A stretch of DNA of 64,000 nt, from the NCBI GenBank assembly GCA_963921195.1, contig OY992539.1:134381182-134445181 (forward strand). The letters are read 5' to 3'. Position 1 is the stretch's first letter, and each line of letters starts with the position of its first letter. Below the pieces are notes generated by a model. It was not told where the DNA came from. It was given only the letters and a program-made list of their open reading frames with translations, and did no database searches. Positions 57,667-64,000 of the stretch are shown one piece after another. Position numbers and translations under genes: made by a program. The DNA comes from Pegoplata infirma. Lineage: Eukaryota > Arthropoda > Insecta > Diptera > Anthomyiidae.

Positions 57667-57862
57667 TTCCTTTCCCTGTTGGAACCGTATTCATATTATG
57701 GGAACAAATTGTAGATCCAAAACAATTTTGGTCATAATCCATTAAGCTTGCGGAGAGGGTGGGTTTATTACAAGGAGTTTGTAATCCCAAAGCCTGCCTC
57801 AAGGCCAACAGAAAACTTGCCAAAATTATTGTCAAAAATATTACTTCTAATATATTTGTCAT
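57667..57862 (-). CDS. Possible first exon of a secreted host protein
   Basis: From ATG at 57862-57860 the minus strand encodes MTNILEVIFLTIILASFLLA with a hydrophobic core typical of a signal peptide, then a short region with three cysteines (QTPCNK, NCFGS, TICSHN) ending PTGKG. A possible splice donor (GTAATA) lies at 57666-57661, inside the LINE's target duplication. Alternatively, before the LINE inserted, the frame would have stopped three codons further on, giving about 68 residues. A longer upstream ATG (57964) is in frame but starts with less typical residues. Family not recognised; no downstream exon identified. Confidence 0.35.
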
Positions 57863-58749
57863 GGTTGGAGATGGCATAAACATGAAGTCGTTATTTGAAA
57901 CAATTAACACAATATTATAAAACAAATTAATATAAAAGAAAGATAAAATCGTATACAACACCATATAATGTCAATTTTCAAGGTGCTTGACCTCGTCTGA
58001 TCTGATTTTTAATGTTAACTGATGGCGACATCAACATTTAGTACTAGTAGACATTTAATAAGAAGACAGCCAACAAATTTACTCGTCTACCACAGCAACG
58101 TCATCAACAGAAGTAGCAGCAGCAGTAGATCCTTTTAACAAATAAATTGTCCTTGTATTTATATCAAAACAATAACACTCACCATGGTGGGTGTGTGTGT
58201 GCAAAGTGTCCATGCAATTGTCCTTTTTTTTTGTGGTTAAGTAATTGTGTATGGATTTTGTGTTGCAAGTATTGTTGAACTGTTCCTTGATAATGGGTGT
58301 GTTGCAGCATGTGGCGACATTGTTATTATTAGTTTCGAATGCAGTTGTATTTTTTTTAATGTGTCCTTCAAACATCATAAAAATTTTTAAGTTTTGACAC
58401 ATTTATTTGTTAAGTATAATATTGGCGCCACCTATAAATTCTATATTTATTTATTTTTATTTTTTTTTGTTGAAGGCGATATTGATTTTTGAAGACGGGT
58501 TTCTTGTAAGGTAGTTAAGGTAGTTTATTTTGGTGGAATAGCAAATAGAAGTTTTAAAGTAATTTGGACGACTTATGTGCCTTATAACTTTTGGATGAAA
58601 AGTCAAGGAAATTTCTTTACCTTTTTATGGCATATTTTTCAAGTTTGTCGGTTAATTATACAGACACCATTGACAAAAAAAAAGACTAAGCAATTCTGCA
58701 CACTTTCAAAAATTGCTAAAACTTTTAAAATTCTTAAATTTACAGTGCG
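57863..58749. other. Probably unique host sequence upstream of the exon
   Basis: Least repetitive part of the right half. On the minus strand CCATCAGTTAAC (about 58030) resembles an arthropod initiator, placing a possible 5'UTR before the 57862 ATG, without a clear TATA box. A 107-residue minus frame (58079-58402) is rich in N, T and H with no domain; it could be incidental or an upstream exon. A short GTGTGTGTGT run is at 58190. Confidence 0.4.
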
Positions 58750-59371
58750 TACACTGAAAAAAATAAATAACTAAAATTTAGGAAAACATTTCTTTGAAAA
58801 TTTTTTCATGATTAGTAAAGTAAAGTAATGACCTCGAGCCAGACTAAACATCCTCAAAATATAATATTTTAAAGGTCGAATAAAACAATTTTTTATTTTA
58901 TAATAAAAATTAATCAGAATTTAAATTGAAAAAGTTTTTCACTTAATTCTAAGAAGTTTCGGATCGGACCCCATGGGGCCAGACCTCATGGGTCCTGACT
59001 CCATGGGTCCAGACCCTATTGGGTTCGGACCCGATGGGTCGTTACCCAGTATGCAAAATGAGTCGATATCGATTCGAAAAAGAATCGTTTTCTCTAAGAA
59101 TTTCATCGATATCGAGTTCGATATAATGTCGATATAAAGAGTGTTTTCCTATGTGGCATGCAAGGTGATATAGAATCGAGTATTGGTACAGGATTCGATT
59201 CGATTTTTAATCGAAAATTTCATGAATTTCGATACATTTGTTTTTTAATAATTTAGTTAATTGTTTTAAAAAAAATATTTTTTTGCTTACTACTTCTTAC
59301 TTACAATTAACTAATTTTTACTAACTTAATTTATTTATTCTTTAAATTTAATTTTTACTAATTACTATTTT

Positions 59372-59455
59372 TATCTGCCTCACTTGAGATTTGAACTCAG
59401 AACTCCCAGTTTACTGGTTGAACGCCTTACTCCTTCAGCCAAAGTTTGATAATAA
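59372..59455 (-). pseudogene. tRNA-like segment
   Basis: On the minus strand TTGGCTGAAGGAGTAAGGCG (A-box-like) and GAGTTCAAATCTC (B-box-like) at roughly tRNA spacing, with a CCAGT/ACTGG stem between. No matched acceptor stem, so it is a tRNA pseudogene or SINE head. Confidence 0.45.
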
Positions 59456-59649
59456 AAGTAGTTTTTTAAAATTACTTTTACTAAAATTTGAATTTTTTAT
59501 TATTATTTGAATTGCCCTTAAATTATAATTTGTATTATTATTTGAATTACCCTGTTTTTATATTCATTTTATTTTGTTTTGACATACTTCTCCCAATTTG
59601 AAAATATTTTTATTTCAAAATATATATTAGTACAAACAAATTTCAAGTT

Positions 59650-59738
59650 GTGTATGGCCTAGTTGGTTAGCAGGCTCGGCAGCTTATGATTTGTAGATTT
59701 TTGGCCTTGGTTCAAACCCCGGTCGCGGATTTTTTTTT
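59650..59738 (+). pseudogene. tRNA-like Pol III promoter unit with T-run
   Basis: A box TGGCCTAGTTGG (59655-59666), B box GGTTCAAACCC (59709-59719), then GGTCGCGGA and a nine-T terminator. The boxes fit the consensus well, but no complete cloverleaf or acceptor stem can be drawn, so this is likely a tRNA-derived (SINE-like) unit rather than a working tRNA. Confidence 0.55.
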
Positions 59739-59945
59739 TATTGTTCTAGTGTTAGATATTATTTTTTTTAATAATAAAAGTAAAATTTATGTTATAATAA
59801 TTCGATGTTATATTGAAAATAAATATTTTTTTATGGAACAACAAATACGAGAATTCCTAAAATGTAGATTGGAAATCATTTCGAAATCGATTAGTTTTTC
59901 AATAAAAATATGAGTTCGAGAAACGTTAAAATATCGACTGTATAT

Positions 59946-61980
59946 GGGGCATTCCATGCCAAATCACTCACTTTTAGGCCCGACCCCCTTCGATTAATTT
60001 TATTTTTGGATATGTTTTAGTACGTATTAAATGCAACTTGCAGCCAAATTTTCAGCCTTTTATACCAGGGTGGTGTTGAGTAATCAATTTTTCAAAATGG
60101 CGATTTTTTCCAAAAAATGAAAAAATTTAAATTTTCAATCAATTTTGACCAGTAAAAAATATAGATATTTTAAAAAAAGTGGGACAACGTTTTGTTGGTA
60201 TTTAAATGTAGTTTTAGAAAAAAAATGTGAAAAAATTATTCGAAGTAATTATCACTTATTTTTTGACGTTTAAAAATTAAAATCGACTTTTTGAAAAAGT
60301 CCGAAACCTTCGATTTTTTTGTAAAAAACTAAAAGAATTCTACTCTAAATTATGCAACTTTTAAGCCATAACTCGAGATGTGATCACAATTCTTTCTATT
60401 TTTTTTTTAATTTTTAAAATTGCACCTTTTATGTTTTGGCTCTGATTTATTTTATATGGAGCTCCAAAAAAAAAAAAAATGGTAGATACTGACCCTAACT
60501 TACCCTAAATATATTCATTTGGAGGTAAATATACGTCTCACAAAAATTTGGGACGATCGGACATGTGTAAGGCGCTTAGCATGGTCCTTGAAGTTTAAAA
60601 AACGGATTACAAGGAAAAATATGATTTTTTTTCTGTTTTCGCAATTTCTTTGGTATTTTAAGTTAAGTTTTAATTCAAGTGATTACAGAATTATGATGTG
60701 GAGTAAAATACCTTTCTAATAAGGTACTAAAAACTAAAATCGGTTGAAAATCAGCCAAGTTATTACAACTTCCCCAGGCATCTAGCGTGTGCCACACAAC
60801 TTGATTAAAAAATACGAGGCCCTTTTTTTAAATTTATTGAAATTTTCTACTATAATAACATTTTTTCATTATTCATGTTTCAGTGTAATATTTTTTTGAC
60901 TTTTCCAAATTTTAAAACAAAAAAAATATTTTTTTTTTTAAAATAGAGATTTCAAAAGGGTGTGGAAAATGCAGGCATTTTTAGCACTAATTTAAAAAAT
61001 GTTAGCAAAACACAATATGAAAAATACTTGTCATCTAATAACATTTGAACTTGAAGAATAAAAAAATGTTATTACAGTAGAAAATTTCAATGAATTTCAA
61101 AAATCGGATTGTATTGATTAATCAAGTTGTCTGCCACACGTTAGATGCCTGGGGAAGTTGTAATAACTTGGCTGATTTTAAACCGATTTCGGTTTTTATG
61201 ACCTTAATAGAGAGACATTTTACTCTATATTTCAATTCTGTAACCATTTGAATTCAAAATTAACTTAAAATACCAAAAAAATTAAGAAAACAGAAAAAAA
61301 TGCATATTTTCCCTTGTAATCCGATTTTCAAACTTCAAAGCCGATGCGGCACGCCTTACCCATGTCCGATCATCCTAAAATTTTCTGAGACGTATTTTTA
61401 CACCCAAGTTAATATATCTAGGGGAAGTTACGGTCAATATTTACCAAATTATTTTTTTTGGAGCACCATATAAAATAAACCAGAGTCAAAAAAAAAAAAG
61501 TGCAATTTTCAAAATTTGAATAAAAATAGAACGAATTACGATCACATCTCGAATTATGACTTAAAAGTTGCGTAATTTAGAGTAGAATTTTTTGACATTT
61601 TTAAAAAAAAAATCGAAGGTTTCGGACTTTTTCAAAAAGTCGATTTTAATTTTTATACGATAAAAAACAAGTGATAGTTACTTCGAATAATTTTTCATAT
61701 TTTTTTTTCTAAAACTACATTTAACTACCAACAAAATGTTGTCCATCTTTTTTTAATATATCTATATTTTTTACTGGTCAAAATTGATTGAAAATTTAAA
61801 TTTTTTCATTTTTTGGAAAAAATCGCCATTTTGAAAAATTGATTACTCAACACCACCTTGGTATAAAAGGCTGAAAATTTGGCTGGAAGTTGCATTTAAT
61901 ACGTACTAAAACATATCCAAAAATAAAATTAATCGAAGGGGGTCGGGCCTAAAAGTGAGTGATTTGGCATGGAATGCCCC
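59946..61980. mobile_element. Palindromic element, type B, copy 3, TSD ATAT
   Basis: Both ends read GGGGCATTCCATGCCAAATC then CACTCACTTTTAGGCCCGAC inward; ATAT at 59942-59945 and 61981-61984. The arms and spacer (about 60860-61070) match 38299-40295 closely, in the opposite orientation. CTTCCCCAGGCATCTAGCGT in one arm is CTTCCCCAGGCATCTAACGT in the other. No coding function; the 66-residue frame at 60519-60719 is the counterpart of 39560-39760. Confidence 0.93.
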
Positions 61981-62179
61981 ATATAATATCGACTTCGAAT
62001 CGTTATTGCGGAAAAGCCTCGAAAAAACTTCGAAAAAATTGTCGCCTCGAAACTGTGCAGACTGGGTAAGTATCGCCATAGATTGTTTGTCCGTTTTGCT
62101 CTACCTTGCTTAGTTTTTGAGATGCGGAAATTTGGGGTCTAATAGGGTCTTGAGATTTCGCCATTTTCAAATTTGTAAC

Positions 62180-62580
62180 TATATTCTAAGAATTTTTAAC
62201 TAAATTTTAAGAAGTTTTAACTAAATTCTATAAAAAAAAATACGAGATTTTGACTAAATTCTAAGATTTTTTTTAACTAAATTCTAAGAAGTTTTAACTA
62301 AATTCTAAAAAGTTTTTACAAAATTCTAAGAAGTTTTTCACTAAATTCTAAGAAAACAAATATGAGTTTTTAATTAAATTCAAAGAAATTTTTAACTCAA
62401 TTCTAAAAAGTTTAAACTTAATTCTAAGAAGTTTTAACTCAATCCTAGGAAATTTTTTACTAAATTCTAAGAAGATAAATTTAAGTTTTAACTAAACTTT
62501 ATAAAGTTTTAACTAAATCCTTAGAGGTTCTTAACTAAATTTTAAGAAGTTCTAAATTGTAGTAAATTTTAAGTAAAATT
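62180..62580. repeat. Degenerate tandem repeat TAACTAAATTCTAAGAAGTT
   Basis: About fifteen to twenty imperfect copies of a roughly 20-25 bp unit with the core ACTAAATTCTAAGAAGTTTT. It lies just inside the right end of the outer element; one related unit is near its left end (58940). Possibly subterminal binding repeats. Confidence 0.8.
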
Positions 62581-62622
62581 GAACTAAATTTTGTGTGAAC
62601 ATATATTTAAGAAATGTGTCTT

Positions 62623-63220
62623 ACAAGGGAAGTCTCCCTGGTGTCACCCTCCGATCTTCATGAAATTTGGATATGTTGTTAAGAACGAAAATTAATTCGA
62701 CCAGTATTTTTTTTTAGCGGCCCAAACTCATTTTTAAGGGGTCGATTTGTATTGGGGGAAATTGACGTTTTTCCGTTTTTTACGATTTACGCCTATTTAA
62801 TCAAAATTAATATAGGCATGTGTGGTATCAGATTAAAGGTATTAAAAATACCTATCTCGTGGTGCTAACAACGGGCCAAAGAAGTTAATATTTTTAGACT
62901 TATTAATAAAAATGTCATAAAATTTTGGTATTTTACTCAATATGACGAAAAGTTGTGCATGTTTTAACACGTTCTTAGCACACGTAGATAGGTTTTCCAA
63001 AGACCTTTCATGTGGTATGTAACATGACTAGGTTTCTTTGCATAATATAGGAGATAAACGAAAAAAACTGAAAAATGGGCTTGTCTTCCCCCTCCTTTTT
63101 ACCCCCTAAATATGAATTTGGGCCGCTAAAAAAAATACGTATCCCATTATTTTTTCTGATCTACAAAATAAAACCAATTCCATAAAGATCCGCGGGTGAC
63201 ACTACGGAGACTTCCCTTGT
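62623..63220. mobile_element. CTnACAAGGG-ended element, copy 3
   Basis: Ends ACAAGGGAAGTCTCCCTGGT and CGGAGACTTCCCTTGT. The interior matches copy 19030-19527 in reverse (for example TTTGGATATGTTGTTAAGAAC and TAACATGACTAGGTTTCTTT). It interrupts the subterminal part of the outer element. No gene. Confidence 0.82.
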
Positions 63221-63461
63221 TAGAAATAAATATATATTTCTTAGATTTGGGGAAAATTTCTTTGGCAGTAAGAATTTGTTTCCTTTTATTTAAGAAGTCC
63301 ATTTTAGAAAACTATGAACTATTTATAAGTATATGAACTAAAATTTTTTCTGAATAGTTAGGAAAATTTCCCATTTTTTAGTTAAATTTAAGGAAATTTC
63401 GTGACAAATTTTTAAAGAAATTTTTTCCTAAATTTTAGTTATATCTTTTTTTTTCAGTGTA

Positions 63462-63866
63462 ACTTGTAGCATTTTGTAAAAATGTTCAAGGAAAACTACA
63501 AAGTATTTTAATTGAGGTCACGAAATATGTTCGTAAGCATCCAAATTAATTTTTGATTTTTATGAAATTATCGATTTTAAACACAAATAAATTTCGTGTA
63601 TTTTACTAAATTTTGCATTAAATTTACGAAACATTTTCGTATCATACATAAAATATTTTTGTAAAATTAAAAATATTTTTCGTACAATGTACATTTCGTG
63701 TATTTTACAAATATCCTTCGTTGTGCGAAATCACGAATATTTTCGTTCATTTTACGAAAGAATTCATGTATTTTATGCATGGATGTACTTTGCGGGTTCA
63801 GGACCAATATTTCACAGAATGACAAAGTGAAAACACAGGAAAGCAACAGATTCCCAAAGTCGACTA
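63462..63866. repeat. Cluster of TTTCGT/ACGAAA motifs
   Basis: From about 63520 to 63760 TTTCGT, ACGAAA, TTTACGAA and close variants recur about every 20 bp on both strands. The pattern resembles the motif-packed MITE interiors elsewhere, but TIRs were not found. 63780-63860 resembles DINE-1 interior sequence (GGTTCAGGACCAATATTTC, GAATGACAAAGTGA). Confidence 0.5.
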
Positions 63867-64000
63867 CACTGATAGAAAAACGCTTCATATCACTAATGAA
63901 TGGAATTCATTAAAGTTCTTTCATTACAACAATGAAATATTTCATATGCTGAATTAAATTTCATACATATTGTGCAATATTTTCATTCATTTTGATTCAT
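63867..64000. mobile_element. Left end of a TA-flanked MITE cut by the window edge
   Basis: After TA (63865-63866) it starts CACTGATAGAAAAACGCTTC and continues with TTCATT/AATGAA motifs at least eight times in about 110 bp. The right end lies beyond the window. Confidence 0.55.

Larger units (their letters stand above)
59042..62069. mobile_element. TTACCCAGT-ended element carrying a palindromic element
   Basis: TIR TTACCCAGTATGCA at 59042 and TGCAGACTGGGTAA ending 62069 (one mismatch over 14 bp). No perfect TSD is visible. Subterminal DNA is rich in ATCGAT/TTCGA motifs (59063-59220 and 61985-62050). It contains two tRNA-like segments in opposite orientations and, near its right end, a complete type B palindromic element. 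Probably hAT-like by TIR style, but unproven. Confidence 0.65.
58752..63459. mobile_element. Outer TA-flanked element (CACTGAAAAAAA ends) with nest
   Basis: Left CACTGAAAAAAATAAATAAC + TAAAATTTAGGAAAA; the right end is the inverse with the same TAACTAAAATTTAGGAAA block; TA at 58750-58751 and 63460-63461. Excluding insertions, only about 1.1 kb belongs to it: GGACCC-rich repeats at 58960-59040, the CTCTACCTTGCTTAG module at 62098, and a 62180-62580 tandem array. It hosts the elements at 59042 and 62623. Confidence 0.82.

Noticed and set aside
59650..59738. Functional tRNA gene
   Set aside because: A and B boxes are good, but no matched acceptor stem or clean anticodon arm can be drawn.
39560..60719. 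66-residue frame seen in two places as a conserved peptide
   Set aside because: The copies lie at the same point of two copies of one palindromic element; the similarity is explained by the DNA.

Overview
The window looks like AT-rich euchromatic or pericentromeric DNA from a higher fly (Diptera, probably a calyptrate such as a blowfly). The reasons are: many DINE-1/INE-1-like elements (a TATACCCTCCA start, a GACGGACGGACGG run, and a hairpin followed by CTTG at the 3' end); degenerate I/R1-like, jockey-like and RTE-like LINEs; a textbook arthropod TATA plus TCAGT core promoter inside an LTR; and very low GC with long A/T runs. The taxonomic call is inference. No prokaryotic feature, CRISPR array or complete conserved host gene is visible. 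The only plausible host coding piece is a short minus-strand signal-peptide exon near 57.7-57.9 kb.

Almost everything else is transposon upon transposon, and many boundaries can be read from target-site duplications (TSDs). From left to right: a minus-strand LINE scrap (0.7-1.2 kb); a four-layer nest at 2.7-7.0 kb (long inverted repeat > DINE-1-like element > 2.66-kb palindromic element, plus a CTnACAAGGG element); degenerate LINEs at 9.5-19 kb interrupted by a jockey-like LINE, a 160-bp MITE (9-bp TSD), a short retroinsert (19-bp TSD) and a hAT MITE (8-bp TSD); DINE-1-like and TA-flanked MITEs at 20-23 kb; a 3.5-kb Helitron at 24.2-27.7 kb with 146-bp and 16-bp tandem arrays; more DINE-1-like elements and MITEs at 28-37 kb; palindromic elements at 30.6, 38.3 and 59.9 kb; a four-layer hAT nest at 43.66-47.72 kb holding an RNase H LINE fragment; an RTE-like LINE at 52.0-57.7 kb carrying a solo LTR and a hAT element; and a nested stack at 58.75-63.46 kb.

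The most interesting unexplained material is a group of about 2-2.7-kb, almost wholly palindromic elements (3235-5890, 30639-32610, 38299-40295, 59946-61980). They share G(A/G)GGCATTCCA termini and, where both ends survive, have 4-bp ATAT or ATAA target duplications. They encode nothing obvious and would fold into dsRNA with arms of about 1 kb. A second theme is several hAT-type elements with 8-bp TSDs whose interiors are packed with family-specific short motifs. A third is a fairly young-looking RTE LINE that has lost the middle of its reverse transcriptase by a clean in-frame deletion.

Limits: homology calls are by eye from protein and terminal motifs, with no database search. Boundaries with a stated TSD are reliable to the base; others are approximate.
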